This document shows positions 45,408-55,142 of a stretch of DNA of 64,000 bases, in pieces. The first letter of the stretch is position 1; each line of letters opens with the position of its first letter. Source of the DNA: Cuneatibacter caecimuris (GTDB taxonomy: Bacteria > Bacillota > Clostridia > Lachnospirales > Lachnospiraceae); the NCBI RefSeq assembly GCF_004216775.1, contig NZ_SGXF01000006.1:145299-209298 (forward strand). Direction: 5' to 3'. The notes beneath the pieces were generated by a model, which ran no database searches, was not told the origin of the DNA, and was given only the letters and a program-made list of their open reading frames with translations. A program made the translations under genes and the position numbers.

Positions 45408-46166
45408 ATGCTGCGGATAGCTTTGTGTGACGATCACTTAACAGACAGGAATACTATGGAGGCATATTTAAAAAAATATGGGCAGATGCATCCTGAATAC
45501 GAAATTTCTGTAGATATATATCCAGATGCCGCGGGCCTCTTCGGCGCCAGAAACGCAGGACATGAATTTGATCTCTATTTGCTGGACATTCTGCTGCCCG
45601 ACGGCAATGGAATTGAGATCGCAAAAGAGCTGAGAAAAAGCCAGGTTAACGCGGTAATTATCTTTTTAACCAGTTCCCCTGACTACTCCCTGGAAGCCTT
45701 TGGAGTAAAAGCCATGCAGTATCTTTTGAAACCGGTACAGCCTGAAAAACTGTATTCCGCCCTGGATGACGCCGCCGGCCTTACACAGCTCGTCCTGCCA
45801 AAAATGATGCTGGTCTCCTCCTCCGACGGCAAAGTGCAGATCCGCTTTCACAATATCTGTTTCGTGGAATGCTGGAACCGCATTCTGCATTTTCATATGC
45901 TGGACGGGTCTGTTTTGCATACCCGCAGCATACGCCATTCTTTTGACAAAGAAATCAGCCCTCTGCTGGAGGACGGTTATTTCCTCAAGCCCCATCAGTC
46001 TTTTATTATCAATATGCAGTATATCTCACGCCTGACTGTCAATGAAATTTATATGCAGGACGGTTCCGTGATTCCAGTTTCCAAAAAACGGCTGAAAGAA
46101 ATCCGTACAAAATATATGGATTTTATTTCTGCGCAGAATTTTTATACAGTTCCTGATAAGGATTAA
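45408..46166 (+). CDS. LytTR-family response regulator
   Basis: 252 residues: a receiver domain (1-120) with the acidic pocket (CDDH), phospho-acceptor Asp in LYLLDILLPDGNG and a conserved Lys (LLKPVQPEK). A LytTR DNA-binding domain follows (about 145-245; CFVECWNRILHFHMLDGS, LKPHQSFIINMQYI). Such regulators control virulence, competence or bacteriocin genes. No histidine kinase is adjacent, so the partner is unknown. Confidence 0.9.
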   Translation: MLRIALCDDHLTDRNTMEAYLKKYGQMHPEYEISVDIYPDAAGLFGARNAGHEFDLYLLDILLPDGNGIEIAKELRKSQVNAVIIFLTSSPDYSLEAFGVKAMQYLLKPVQPEKLYSALDDAAGLTQLVLPKMMLVSSSDGKVQIRFHNICFVECWNRILHFHMLDGSVLHTRSIRHSFDKEISPLLEDGYFLKPHQSFIINMQYISRLTVNEIYMQDGSVIPVSKKRLKEIRTKYMDFISAQNFYTVPDKD

Positions 46167-46206
46167 AAAAATGGAGGCTGCTCTGACTGCAGCCCCTCCA
46201 TTTTTG
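46167..46206. terminator. Bidirectional terminator
   Basis: AAAAATGGAGG (46167-46177) and CCTCCATTTTT (46195-46205) with an internal GCTGC/GCAGC extension. A/T runs on both sides serve the convergent LytTR and pepF genes. Confidence 0.85.
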
Positions 46207-46228
46207 ATACGCTGTATTTTCTATTATA

Positions 46229-47977
46229 TTATCCGCAGATCTTGCAGAATTCATCGATCAATTCCGCAAACGCCTGAAGACTTTCCCTCCAGAAATCTGC
46301 TTTTGTCAAGTCCGCGCCCATCATGGCCGCCGCTTCCTCAATGCTGGCGGTAGGAGTGGCTTTCAGCATCGCTTTATATTTTGGCACAAAAGAGCTGCCT
46401 TCTTGTTCGTACATATGGTACAGGCCCATCGCGAACAGGCCGCCAAAAGCATAAGGGAAATTGTAAAAGCTGAGGCCGGAAGAATAGTAATGCCCTTTGC
46501 AGGCCCACATATAAGGATGCAGGCAAGACTGGTCCAGACCGTCGCCATATGCTTTTTTCTGAGCGTCCAGCATGATCTCCTTCAGCTGATCCGGCATCAT
46601 AAAGCTGTCCTCACATTTTTCAAACACTGCTGTTTCAAAAAGATACCTGGAGTAAATATCACAGATAATCTGTGTGGTATTCATCAGGAAACTTTCCAGC
46701 AGGTTCAGCTTTTCTTCACCTTCTGATTCCTTCAGCATGGCTTTCAGCAAGTGGGTTTCATTAAATGTGGAAGCTGTCTCTGCCACCGGCATGCTGTACT
46801 CCTGGTTCAGAGGACGATTATATTCAATCTGCCTGTCGTGGAACGCATGGCCCAGCTCATGGGCAAGGGTGTCCACATCTCCGAAATAGCCGTCATAATT
46901 GGTCAGGATACGGCTCTGTTTCAGGCAGTCGGCAAATGCGTCAAAAGCGCCGCCCTCCTTGCCTTCCCGGGGATAGAAATCAATCCAGCTCTCATCAAAA
47001 GCTCTGCGCATCATGCCTGACATCTCTTCAGAGAAGCCGGAAAACACCTGAATCAGAAGGTCCCGGCATTCTTCCAGGGAATAGCGCTTGTCGCTGGCGC
47101 CCATGGGAGCGAACAGGTCATACCAGGGCAGGCCATTTTCATGGCCCAGGGCTTTTCCCTTCGCCCGCAGGTACTGATGGAATTTAGGCAGATACTCCTG
47201 CATGGCCTCCAGCATGGCTTCCAGGGTTTTTTTGCTCATCCTGGACTGTTCCAAAGTCATCTCCAGCGGAGACGCATATCCTCTTTTCCGGCACAGCATG
47301 GTAACCTGAGATTTGATATTATTCAGCGCATATGCGATGGAATCCTGGATTTTTTCATAAGAAACCAGCTCCGCTTCATAGGCTGTTTTTCTCACTGTTT
47401 TATCCGGGCTGTAAGCCATATTGCGGATTTCCGACAGAGTAACAGTCTTTCCCTCATAGTCCACCTTTACCGTAGAAGTCAAATAAGTAAACAGGCGGGC
47501 CCAGGCGGAACCTCCTGTCATATCCATGGAAGAAATCAATTCCTCCATTTCATCATCCAACAGGTGGCTGACTTCTTTTTTCGTTTCAGCCAGTAAATAG
47601 CTGTACTCTGAAAGAAACTCATCCGCTGCGATCACTTCTTCCGGCAGCTTTGCCAGGAATTTTTTTGCGGAGGTCAGAGGCTTTGCCATGACCGCATACT
47701 TCTTCATGCAGAGATTATCCTGCGCCGCTAATTCTGGGTTTGCAGTGTCCACGGCCAGACGAAGACCCACGTACAGGCCCACCTTCCCCAGGAGAGAAAC
47801 CATCTGCTCTTCTGTTTTCAGAATTTCCACCGCTGCTTCCCGCTGATCCATGGAACCGGTTTTTTCAACCAATTTATTCAGCTGAGCTGTCAGCACGTCA
47901 ATCTGCTTCAGATCCTCCTGATAGCGGGGATCATCCAGTCCGGCATACATCCCGGATAAAGACCATTCTGTATTCAT
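46229..47977 (-). CDS. pepF: Oligoendopeptidase F (M3 family)
   Basis: 582-residue zinc metallopeptidase without a signal peptide, hydrolysing oligopeptides in the cytoplasm. The zinc motif HELGH is at 373-377 (DTLAHELGHAFHD), with the third ligand Glu downstream in the ETASTFNE segment. The N-terminal helical domain is typical of the PepF branch. It is a single-gene unit between a terminator and the RlmI-like gene. Confidence 0.93.
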   Translation of the reverse strand: MNTEWSLSGMYAGLDDPRYQEDLKQIDVLTAQLNKLVEKTGSMDQREAAVEILKTEEQMVSLLGKVGLYVGLRLAVDTANPELAAQDNLCMKKYAVMAKPLTSAKKFLAKLPEEVIAADEFLSEYSYLLAETKKEVSHLLDDEMEELISSMDMTGGSAWARLFTYLTSTVKVDYEGKTVTLSEIRNMAYSPDKTVRKTAYEAELVSYEKIQDSIAYALNNIKSQVTMLCRKRGYASPLEMTLEQSRMSKKTLEAMLEAMQEYLPKFHQYLRAKGKALGHENGLPWYDLFAPMGASDKRYSLEECRDLLIQVFSGFSEEMSGMMRRAFDESWIDFYPREGKEGGAFDAFADCLKQSRILTNYDGYFGDVDTLAHELGHAFHDRQIEYNRPLNQEYSMPVAETASTFNETHLLKAMLKESEGEEKLNLLESFLMNTTQIICDIYSRYLFETAVFEKCEDSFMMPDQLKEIMLDAQKKAYGDGLDQSCLHPYMWACKGHYYSSGLSFYNFPYAFGGLFAMGLYHMYEQEGSSFVPKYKAMLKATPTASIEEAAAMMGADLTKADFWRESLQAFAELIDEFCKICG

Positions 47978-47999
47978 AACTTTCTCCTTTCAAATAGGT

Positions 48000-49229
48000 T
48001 TATATTACTTGAAAAATGTAAAACTTCAGATATTCTGTTTCCGGCACATTCCATAATACCGGATGGTCCGCCGCCTGCTGTCTGGCTTCAATCTGCCGCA
48101 GCTGAACGCCCGCGTCTCTGGCTGCGCTTTTCAGCATTTTTACAAACAGCGCGTCCTCCATAAAATGGGAGCAGGAACAGGTCGCCAGATATCCTCCTCT
48201 GGGCAGCAGCCGCATGGCCCGCAGGTTTATTTCTTTATATCCTTTTTCCGCGCTGCGCACTGTTTTCCGGCTCTTGGTAAAAGCAGGCGGGTCCAGAATG
48301 ATAAAATCAAAGATACCTTTCCCCTTCTCCTCCAGCTCCGGCAGAAGATCAAATACGTTTGCCGCCCTGAACTCCATCCGGTCAGCCAGACCGTTGCGCT
48401 CCGCGTTTTCCCGGGCCATTTCCACTGCTGCCTCAGATACATCCACCGCGCAAACATGCTCCGCCCCGCCCATGGCGGCGTTTAAGGCAAAGGAGCCGGT
48501 ATGGGTAAAGCAGTCCAGCACCTTCTTTCCCCTGGCCAGTTTTGCCACTGCAAGCCTGTTGTATTTTTGATCCAGGAAAAATCCTGTTTTCTGTCCGTTT
48601 TCAAAGTCCACCAGATAACGGATGCTGTTTTCCACTATCTCCGTACTGGTGCTCTCCGGCTGGGGCAGTCCCGGCACAGGCAGCCAGCCTTTGCGGGCAG
48701 GCAAACCTTCCAGCCCGCGGATCGCCACATCGCTGCGTTCATAAACGCCCCGTATTTCCTGCCCGTCTTCCCGCAAAATCCTGACCAGCGCTGGCATCAA
48801 AAAACCTTTCAGCTGCTCCATCGCTCTGGACAGCACCTGTATTACCAGAATATCTGAAAACCGGTCCACAGTCAGACCCGGGAACTGATCCGCCTCCCCG
48901 AAAATAATCCGGCAGCAGCCGATATCTTCCCCCATTACTGTTTTGCGGTACTCCCAGGCATAGCGAAGCCTCCGCTCCCAAAAAGCCCCGTCAAACCTGT
49001 CATTGGCATTTCTGGAGACCAGACGGATCCTGATTTTGGAAGTTTCACTGAGAAACCCTGTGCCCAGGTACTTCCCCTTCTCGTTCACCACGTCTACCAG
49101 GCAGCCGTTATCGCAGCTGCCTGACAGTTCTTTTATCTCCGTATCATAAATCCAGGGATGCCCCGCTTCCGCGGACCACTCTGCTTTCCGGCTGACTACC
49201 GCCCTGGGGTACTTTCTTTCCTGTTTCAT
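48000..49229 (-). CDS. Class I SAM-dependent rRNA methyltransferase (RlmI-like)
   Basis: 409 residues: an N-terminal PUA domain (AEAGHPWIYDTEIKEL), then the Rossmann methyltransferase core. SAM-binding motif I is KVLDCFTHTGSFALNAA, followed by CAVDVSEAAVE, and the catalytic-region LDPPAFTKSRK. RlmI methylates C1962 of E. coli 23S rRNA at C5, and this homologue likely modifies a cytosine of 23S rRNA. It is 5 bases downstream of pheT. Confidence 0.9.
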   Translation of the reverse strand: MKQERKYPRAVVSRKAEWSAEAGHPWIYDTEIKELSGSCDNGCLVDVVNEKGKYLGTGFLSETSKIRIRLVSRNANDRFDGAFWERRLRYAWEYRKTVMGEDIGCCRIIFGEADQFPGLTVDRFSDILVIQVLSRAMEQLKGFLMPALVRILREDGQEIRGVYERSDVAIRGLEGLPARKGWLPVPGLPQPESTSTEIVENSIRYLVDFENGQKTGFFLDQKYNRLAVAKLARGKKVLDCFTHTGSFALNAAMGGAEHVCAVDVSEAAVEMARENAERNGLADRMEFRAANVFDLLPELEEKGKGIFDFIILDPPAFTKSRKTVRSAEKGYKEINLRAMRLLPRGGYLATCSCSHFMEDALFVKMLKSAARDAGVQLRQIEARQQAADHPVLWNVPETEYLKFYIFQVI

Positions 49230-49234
49230 TTTTC

Positions 49235-51655
49235 CTACTTTCTCAGCTCAATGCCCAAGTCCGCCAATGCTTTCAGAATCTTATCCATCACTTCGCCCAC
49301 CTCTTTGTCGGAAAGAGTACGGTCTTTGGCGCGGAAACTGATGGTGTACGCCACGGATTTATAGCCTGCCTGGATCTGGGTACCTTCGTAGATATCGAAA
49401 AGCCGATAGCTTTCCAGGATGGACCCGCCCTTCTTTTCAATGATTTCCTCAATCTGTCCCACCAGGATTTCCTTCTTCATCACCATGCTGATATCTCTGG
49501 TCACTGCAGGGTACTTGGCAATCCCCTCATATTTCCGGTCAAAGGTGGCCCGGGCCACAATTTCCGGCAGATCCAGCACAGCAATATAAGCTCTGTCTCC
49601 GATTCCATAGTGATCCGCTGCCTGAGGATGGATTTCTCCCAGATATCCGATTTTCCCGCCGTCATAGACAATATCCGCCTGGCGTCCGGGATGCAGGAAA
49701 GGCTTTTTATCCGAAGGGTCGTATACAGCTTTCCTGCGCATGCCCACCTTTTCCAGGAACTCCTCAACCACGCCCTTCATGGTGAAGAAATCCCCTTCTC
49801 CGTACATGCCCAGTGTAAACTGCATCCTCTCTTCCGGCAGTTCTGTCAGCGGCAAAGCCTTGGGAAGGTAGATATTGCCCAGTTCATACAGCCGCACATT
49901 TTTATTCCGGCGGTTGTAGTTTGTAGCCAGAGATGTGAGCATACCGTTTAATGATGTGGTGCGCATCACGCTGAAATCTTCGCCCAGGGGATTCATGATT
50001 GTCACCGCACAGCGCAGAGGGCTGTCCGCGGGAATCATCAGCTTATCGTATACCCTGGGGCTTTCAAAGGAATATGTCATCCCCTGGGAAAATCCGCAAA
50101 ATTCCGCAATTTCCCTGGCCACGTTTTCCACCCGCATTTTAAAGGACAGCTTGCCGGTGGTCGCCTCGCCGGAGGGCAAGGTGGTGGGAATCTTATCATA
50201 TCCATAGAACCTGGCCACTTCCTCCGCAAGATCCGCCATGCAGTCCAGATCCTGACGGAATGTGGGTGCAATGATCTCTCCTGATGTTTCATCATAAGTC
50301 AATTCCAGAGGATCAAAATAGTCCAGCATCTGCTCTTTGGAAATCTCCGTGCCCAGCAGCCTGTTAATCTTCTCCGGCTCAAAAGGCACCCGTTTGGGCA
50401 TGCGTTCCTCAGGATAAATATCAATCACACCTCCCACCACTTCGCCTGCACCCAGCTCTTCGATGAGCTGGCAGGCACGGTTGATGGCCTCCAGCGCGTT
50501 ATTGGGATCCAGCCCCTTTTCGAATTTTCCTGAGGCGTCTGTTCTCAGACCTACGCGCTTTGCAGAAAGTCGGATGTTTGTGCCGTCAAAACATGCGGCT
50601 TCAAATACCATAGTTTTTACATCATCTGTGATCTTGGAATTTTCACCGCCCATAATGCCGGCAATGCCCACTTCTTTTTCTCCATCGTTGATCATCAGCA
50701 CATTGCAATCCAGCTTTCGCTCCTGCCCGTCCAGAGTCTGGAACACATCCCCGTCCTTTGCCCGCTTCACCACAATTTTGTGACCGGCCAGCAGGTCATA
50801 ATCATAGGCATGCATAGGCTGTCCGTACTCTTCCATCACATAGTTCGTAATATCCACAATATTATTGATAGGACGGATGCCGGATGCGGCCAGCCGGCGC
50901 TGCATCCATTCCGGAGAGGGAGCAAGCTTAATATTCTTCACCATTCTGGCGCAGTATCTGGGGCATAGCTGCGTATCTTCCACATCCACCTGCAGATAAT
51001 CATGCACATCCTCCTGGTTTCCGGTTTTTCCTACAATGGGCGCAACAAAGGCTTTGCGGAATGTGGCTGCAGCCTCTCTGGCAATTCCCAAAACGCTGTA
51101 GCAGTCCACCCGGTTGGAAGTGATTTCATATTCAAACACCACGTCGCGCAGACCCAGGACTTCCACCGCGTCAGCGCCTGTTTCTGTATCTTCCGGCAGA
51201 ATATAAATTCCGCTTTCGGGGGCGTTAGGATACATTTCTCTGGAAGATCCAAGCTCTTCGATGGAACACATCATTCCAAAAGATTCTACTCCCCTCAATT
51301 TACCCTTTTTGATTTTGATCCCTGCTTCCGGCAGCGGGCCTCCGTCATGGCCGCCTGCCACCCGGCCGCCATCCAGCACTACAGGCACTTTGTCTCCCAC
51401 TTTTACATTGGGAGCGCCGGTAACAATTTGAACAGTTTCATTTCCTACATCTACCTGGCAGATAATCAGCTTATCTGCATCAGGGTGCCGTTCAATTTTC
51501 AGGATCTGTCCCACTACAATCTTTTCCAGATTTTTATCCAGACGCTCATAGCCTTCCACCTTTGTCCCGGTCAGGGTCATGGCATCCGTATACTCCTGCG
51601 CCGTCGCATCCAGTTCCGGCACATATGCTTTAATCCAAGATAATGCTGTATTCAT
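49235..51655 (-). CDS. pheT: Phenylalanyl-tRNA synthetase beta subunit
   Basis: 806 residues, normal length. An N-terminal tRNA-binding (EMAP/OB) domain has QILKIERHPDADKLIICQVDVG. The B3/B4 editing domain follows (SNRVDCYSVLGIAREAAA), then B5, a catalytic-like core and the C-terminal anticodon-binding fold (KYPAVTRDISMVM). It is co-transcribed with pheS behind a T-box, so expression follows tRNA-Phe charging. Confidence 0.97.
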   Translation of the reverse strand: MNTALSWIKAYVPELDATAQEYTDAMTLTGTKVEGYERLDKNLEKIVVGQILKIERHPDADKLIICQVDVGNETVQIVTGAPNVKVGDKVPVVLDGGRVAGGHDGGPLPEAGIKIKKGKLRGVESFGMMCSIEELGSSREMYPNAPESGIYILPEDTETGADAVEVLGLRDVVFEYEITSNRVDCYSVLGIAREAAATFRKAFVAPIVGKTGNQEDVHDYLQVDVEDTQLCPRYCARMVKNIKLAPSPEWMQRRLAASGIRPINNIVDITNYVMEEYGQPMHAYDYDLLAGHKIVVKRAKDGDVFQTLDGQERKLDCNVLMINDGEKEVGIAGIMGGENSKITDDVKTMVFEAACFDGTNIRLSAKRVGLRTDASGKFEKGLDPNNALEAINRACQLIEELGAGEVVGGVIDIYPEERMPKRVPFEPEKINRLLGTEISKEQMLDYFDPLELTYDETSGEIIAPTFRQDLDCMADLAEEVARFYGYDKIPTTLPSGEATTGKLSFKMRVENVAREIAEFCGFSQGMTYSFESPRVYDKLMIPADSPLRCAVTIMNPLGEDFSVMRTTSLNGMLTSLATNYNRRNKNVRLYELGNIYLPKALPLTELPEERMQFTLGMYGEGDFFTMKGVVEEFLEKVGMRRKAVYDPSDKKPFLHPGRQADIVYDGGKIGYLGEIHPQAADHYGIGDRAYIAVLDLPEIVARATFDRKYEGIAKYPAVTRDISMVMKKEILVGQIEEIIEKKGGSILESYRLFDIYEGTQIQAGYKSVAYTISFRAKDRTLSDKEVGEVMDKILKALADLGIELRK

Positions 51656-51680
51656 TCTCTCTGTCCTTCCTTTCTTCCCA

Positions 51681-52700
51681 TCAGAACTGCTTCAGGAATC
51701 TTACATCATTCTCATAGAGCAGACGCATATCATCAATCTCATATTTCAGCAGAGCAATCCGCTCCAGGCCCATTCCAAAAGCAAAACCTGAGTATTCCTC
51801 CGGATCAATGCCGCTCATGCGCAGAACATTGGGATGCACCATTCCGCAGCCCAGGATTTCAATCCAGCCGGAGCCTTTGCAGAACCGGCAGCCCTTTCCG
51901 CCGCATTTAAAGCAGGTCACATCCACTTCCGCGGAAGGCTCTGTGAAGGGGAAGTGATGAGGACGGAACTTTACTTTCGTCTCAGGGCCGAACAGTTCTT
52001 TCGCAAATTCTGCCAAAGTCCCTTTTAAATCTGCGAAGGTAATGTTTTTATCAATCACCAGCCCTTCAACCTGATGGAAGGACGGAGAGTGGGTGGCGTC
52101 CACCTCGTCGGAGCGGAATACCCGGCCGGGAGCGATCATGCGGATCGGAAGCTTTCCCTGCTCCATAACGCGTACCTGCACCGGGGAAGTCTGGGTGCGC
52201 AGCAATATTTTATCATTAATATAGAAAGTATCCTGCTCATCCTTGGCAGGATGATTGGCGGGAATATTCAGCGCTTCAAAGTTGTAATAATCATACTCCA
52301 CTTCCGGACCTTCCACCACTTCATAGCCCATGCCCACAAAAATACGTTCCACCTCTTCCAGGGCAATGGTATTGGGATGGCGGTGTCCCACGGAATTCTT
52401 TTGGGCAGGCAGCGTCACATCAATCACTTCTGATTTCAGCTTTACCTCCCTCATGGCAGCTGCCAGCGCGCCCTTACGTTCCTCCAGGACAGATTCTATG
52501 GCGCTTCTTGTATCATTGACCCATTGGCCCACCTTCGGCCGGTCCTCAGGAGCCACATCCTTCATACCCTTTAATATTCCTGTCAGTTCCCCTTTTTTTC
52601 CTAAAAAAGCAACCCGAATATCATTCAGCTGATCCAGCACATCAGCCTGTTTGATCTGGTCCAGGGCCTTTTCTTTAATCTGCTGCAATTTTTCCTGCAT
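51681..52700 (-). CDS. pheS: Phenylalanyl-tRNA synthetase alpha subunit
   Basis: 339-residue catalytic subunit. The N-terminal coiled coil (about 1-85) is followed by class II motifs: [23 protein letters not shown] (motif 2 region), [22 protein letters not shown] and the C-terminal [16 protein letters not shown] (motif 3). The ATG at 52700 has GGAG upstream and fits the family start; the open frame continuing upstream runs into repeats. The transcript begins about 650 bases earlier and passes through a T-box and three tandem repeats. Confidence 0.97.
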   Translation of the reverse strand: MQEKLQQIKEKALDQIKQADVLDQLNDIRVAFLGKKGELTGILKGMKDVAPEDRPKVGQWVNDTRSAIESVLEERKGALAAAMREVKLKSEVIDVTLPAQKNSVGHRHPNTIALEEVERIFVGMGYEVVEGPEVEYDYYNFEALNIPANHPAKDEQDTFYINDKILLRTQTSPVQVRVMEQGKLPIRMIAPGRVFRSDEVDATHSPSFHQVEGLVIDKNITFADLKGTLAEFAKELFGPETKVKFRPHHFPFTEPSAEVDVTCFKCGGKGCRFCKGSGWIEILGCGMVHPNVLRMSGIDPEEYSGFAFGMGLERIALLKYEIDDMRLLYENDVRFLKQF

Positions 52701-52730
52701 AATCTTTCTCCTTTCTTCAGTCACCGGATG

Positions 52731-53110
52731 GTCCGCTTGCCGGACTTCTCCGCCTGCGGCGGGCCGCGCAAGCGGCATCATCCTTTCCGCCGCAGTGCGA
52801 TCCTCCGCGGAGCGGTTTTTTATATTTCACAGGAACTATTCCTGTATGATATAGAAGTCCGCTTGCCGGACTTCTCCGCCTGCGGCGGGCCGCGCAAGCG
52901 GCACCATCCTTTCCGCCGCAGTGCGATCCTCCGCGGAGCGGTTTTTTATATTTCACAGGAACTATTCCTGTATGATATAGAAGTCCGCTTGCCGGACTTC
53001 TCCGCCTGCGGCGGGCCGCGCAAGCGGCACCATCCTTTCCGCCGCAGTGCGATCCTCCGCGGAGCGGTTTTTTATATTTCACAGGAACTATTCCTGTGAA
53101 ATATAAAAAA
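52731..53110. repeat. Three tandem 126-bp repeats in the pheS leader (copies C1-C3)
   Basis: Units begin with GTCCGCTTGCCGGAC at 52731, 52857 and 52983 and are nearly identical. Each has the hairpins GTCCG/CGGAC and CTGCGGCGG/CCGCCGCAG, the core GTGCGATCC and CTCCGCGGAG, then TTTTTTATATTTCACAGGAA. The last unit ends in a perfect 20-bp palindrome with a 3-base centre (53068-53087 and 53091-53110). Its outer arm coincides with the U tract of the T-box terminator. The unit shares core and architecture with copies A and B. Confidence 0.85.
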
Positions 53111-53358
53111 GCCCCATCCCTAAAAAAGGGACGAGACTGTCTCGCGGTACCACCCTGATTCCTGCCTGACGGCAGACACTCAACCCTGCGTAACGTGCAG
53201 GCAGCGTCAGCCCCTACTTTGTTCAGGACCGCGGCTCCGGCGGGAAATTCACTGTTCAGACGGTGCCCGGAGAAGCTCTCAGCCGGTGACTTCTCCTCTC
53301 TGACGGACATCTGAAAGCTACTGTGCGCCTTCTTTGCCTTTCATAATTTATGCTGTTA
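53111..53358 (-). promoter_or_regulatory. T-box leader controlling pheST
   Basis: The minus strand carries the T-box sequence AGGGTGGTACCGCG (53143-53156). It is followed by a terminator, GTCTCGTCCC paired with GGGATGGGGC (53111-53137), and a T run. Upstream are stem I-type elements with an AGAGAGG bulge region and a UUC that could be the Phe specifier within AATTTC (exact specifier not resolved). Uncharged tRNA-Phe would favour the antiterminator and switch pheST on. Confidence 0.92.
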
Positions 53359-53364
53359 TCGCAT

Positions 53365-53393
53365 ATTCTAAACATATCCGGCCCAAATGTCAA
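53365..53393 (-). promoter_or_regulatory. Promoter of the T-box-pheST transcript
   Basis: Perfect TTGACA (53388-53393), 17-base spacer, TAGAAT (53365-53370) on the minus strand; start near 53358. Confidence 0.75.
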
Positions 53394-53411
53394 GTTCTTT
53401 TTCCGGGCGGC

Positions 53412-53441
53412 TTGAAAAAAAAAGCAGTGACATGATATAAT
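53412..53441 (+). promoter_or_regulatory. Promoter of the BrkB-family gene
   Basis: TTGAAA (53412-53417), 18-base spacer, TATAAT (53436-53441), 30 bases before the start codon. Confidence 0.65.
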
Positions 53442-53470
53442 AAATTAATCAACCAAACAGGAGGTACCTG

Positions 53471-54295
53471 ATGTTCCGGCAAATAATCCGCTTTTTTGAT
53501 AAATGCGCAAAGGACCAGATTGCGGCATACTCCGGGTATGCAGCTTTTTTCACCATTTTATCCGCGTTCCCTTTTCTGATGCTGCTGCTGGCCCTTCTCA
53601 AATACACTCCCATCACTGAGGATTATCTGATCAGCAGCCTCACATCCATTGTTCCGGCTGCCTTTCACGACATTGTGCGCCTGCTGATCACTGACCTGAC
53701 CAGGGTGGACCGCGTGAATACCATTATTTCCCTCACTGCCATCATCACCCTCTGGTCCGCATCCAAAGGGCTGGTAGGACTGATGACAGGCCTGAACTCT
53801 GTTTACCATGCTGAAGACAGGCACTATATTCTTCAGCGCATTACAGCTGCCTTTTATACCATATCCTTTATAATACTGATTGTGCTGATGCTGGGTCTGA
53901 TGGTATTCGGCAATCAGATCCATATTTTCCTTACAGACCACTATCCGCTGCTGGCAAAATTTTCCGGATTCATTATCAATATCCGCAGCTACCTTCTGGT
54001 AGGAATCATGACGCTTTTCTTCATGCTGGTCTATCAGGTATTTCCCAACAGAAAAGCCCGGTATCTGGTCCAGTTTCCCGGCGCGGCAGTAGCTGCCATC
54101 GGCTGGACACTGCTCTCTTTCGGCTTTTCTCTGTATGTGGACTATTTCTCCAACGCCTCCAAGATGTATGGCAGCCTGACCACAATTCTCCTGTTAATGC
54201 TGTGGCTCTATACCTGCATGTACCTTCTGCTCTTAGGCGCGGAATTCAACTCCGTAGTGGAAGAGCGGAGGAATATCAGGAACCAGCTCAGGTAG
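53471..54295 (+). CDS. YihY/BrkB family membrane protein
   Basis: 274-residue protein with six transmembrane segments in the BrkB pattern. It has an N-terminal DQIAAYSGYAAFFTILSAFPF, the VNTIISLTAIITLWSASKGL stretch and a C-terminal YGSLTTILLLMLWLYTCMYLLLLGAEFN. Once annotated ribonuclease BN in error, the family has no settled function; export or envelope maintenance has been proposed. GGAGG is close to the ATG. Its end overlaps the convergent beta-helix gene by 8 bases. Confidence 0.9.
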   Translation: MFRQIIRFFDKCAKDQIAAYSGYAAFFTILSAFPFLMLLLALLKYTPITEDYLISSLTSIVPAAFHDIVRLLITDLTRVDRVNTIISLTAIITLWSASKGLVGLMTGLNSVYHAEDRHYILQRITAAFYTISFIILIVLMLGLMVFGNQIHIFLTDHYPLLAKFSGFIINIRSYLLVGIMTLFFMLVYQVFPNRKARYLVQFPGAAVAAIGWTLLSFGFSLYVDYFSNASKMYGSLTTILLLMLWLYTCMYLLLLGAEFNSVVEERRNIRNQLR

Positions 54296-54962
54296 GCTGC
54301 CGGCGCCCCACAACTTCTCCCTGTTTTTTATAGATGCTTCTCTCAGGCACTACTCCGCGCACGCTGGACAGGGGATAAATCTGGCTCTCCGGCCCTATTA
54401 CAGTGCCCGGATTCAATACGGAACCGCAGCCGACTTCCACGCAGTCCCCCAGCATGGCTCCGAATTTTTTCAGGCCGGTGGCAATTTCCTCCCGTCCGTC
54501 CCGGACTACGACCAGGGTTTTGTCTGATTTTACATTAGATGTGATGGAGCCCGCTCCCATGTGCGCTTTATATCCCAGGATGGAATCTCCCACATAGTTG
54601 TAATGAGGTACCTGTACTTTGTCGAACAGAACCACATTTTTCAGCTCCGTGGAATTGCCTACCACCGCGCCTTTCCCCACGATGGCATTTCCCCGGATAA
54701 ACGCGCAATGCCGGATTTCCGCATTTTCATCAATAATGCAGGGGCCGGTAATGCTGGCCGTAGGCGCCACTTTGGCGCTTCTGGCGATCCATATGTTTTC
54801 CCCTCTTTTTTCAAATATTTCTTCCGGCAGGGAATTTCCTAATTCTACAATAAAAGAGCTGATTTTCGGCAGCAGCTCCCAGGGATACTGCGCCCCATCA
54901 AATAATTTTGCCGCAATGGTATGTTCCAGACCATACATTCTGCTGATATTTGCCTGTTCCAT
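54288..54962 (-). CDS. Left-handed beta-helix nucleotidyltransferase-like/acyltransferase protein
   Basis: 224 residues. After an N-terminal helical part come hexapeptide repeats of a left-handed beta helix (VAPTASITGPCIIDENAEIRHCAFIRG and VGKGAVVGNSTELKNVVLFD, continuing to GTVIGPESQIYPLSSVRGVV). Homologues are called UDP-N-acetylglucosamine pyrophosphorylase-related, but the nucleotidyltransferase domain is absent. It is more likely an acyltransferase or a stand-alone helix domain. The start at 54962 (MEQANISRMYGL) is preferred over one ten codons earlier, on the GGAG upstream. Confidence 0.75.
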   Translation of the reverse strand: MEQANISRMYGLEHTIAAKLFDGAQYPWELLPKISSFIVELGNSLPEEIFEKRGENIWIARSAKVAPTASITGPCIIDENAEIRHCAFIRGNAIVGKGAVVGNSTELKNVVLFDKVQVPHYNYVGDSILGYKAHMGAGSITSNVKSDKTLVVVRDGREEIATGLKKFGAMLGDCVEVGCGSVLNPGTVIGPESQIYPLSSVRGVVPERSIYKKQGEVVGRRQPT

Positions 54963-55142
54963 CAATGATCTCTCCTTTTTCTGTTTTTTCATACTTATTC
55001 AGCCTAACATCCTTTCAGTCCCGCGTCAATACACTGCAAAAAAAATGTAATAAATTCGAAAGGTTTTATTCACTCTGGTTGTAAGATTCCAGGTTTATAT
55101 TATAAGAAGAAAAAGCACAGGCGAAGCGGAGGGACATACAAC

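Noticed and set aside
52731..53110. CRISPR array
   Set aside because: The units are contiguous 126-bp duplications without unique spacers.
52717..53310. Open frames of 120-200 codons on both strands across the pheS leader
   Set aside because: They arise because the tandem unit is 126 bp, a multiple of three; the peptides are perfect 42-residue repeats rich in Arg/Pro and lie over the T-box and repeats.
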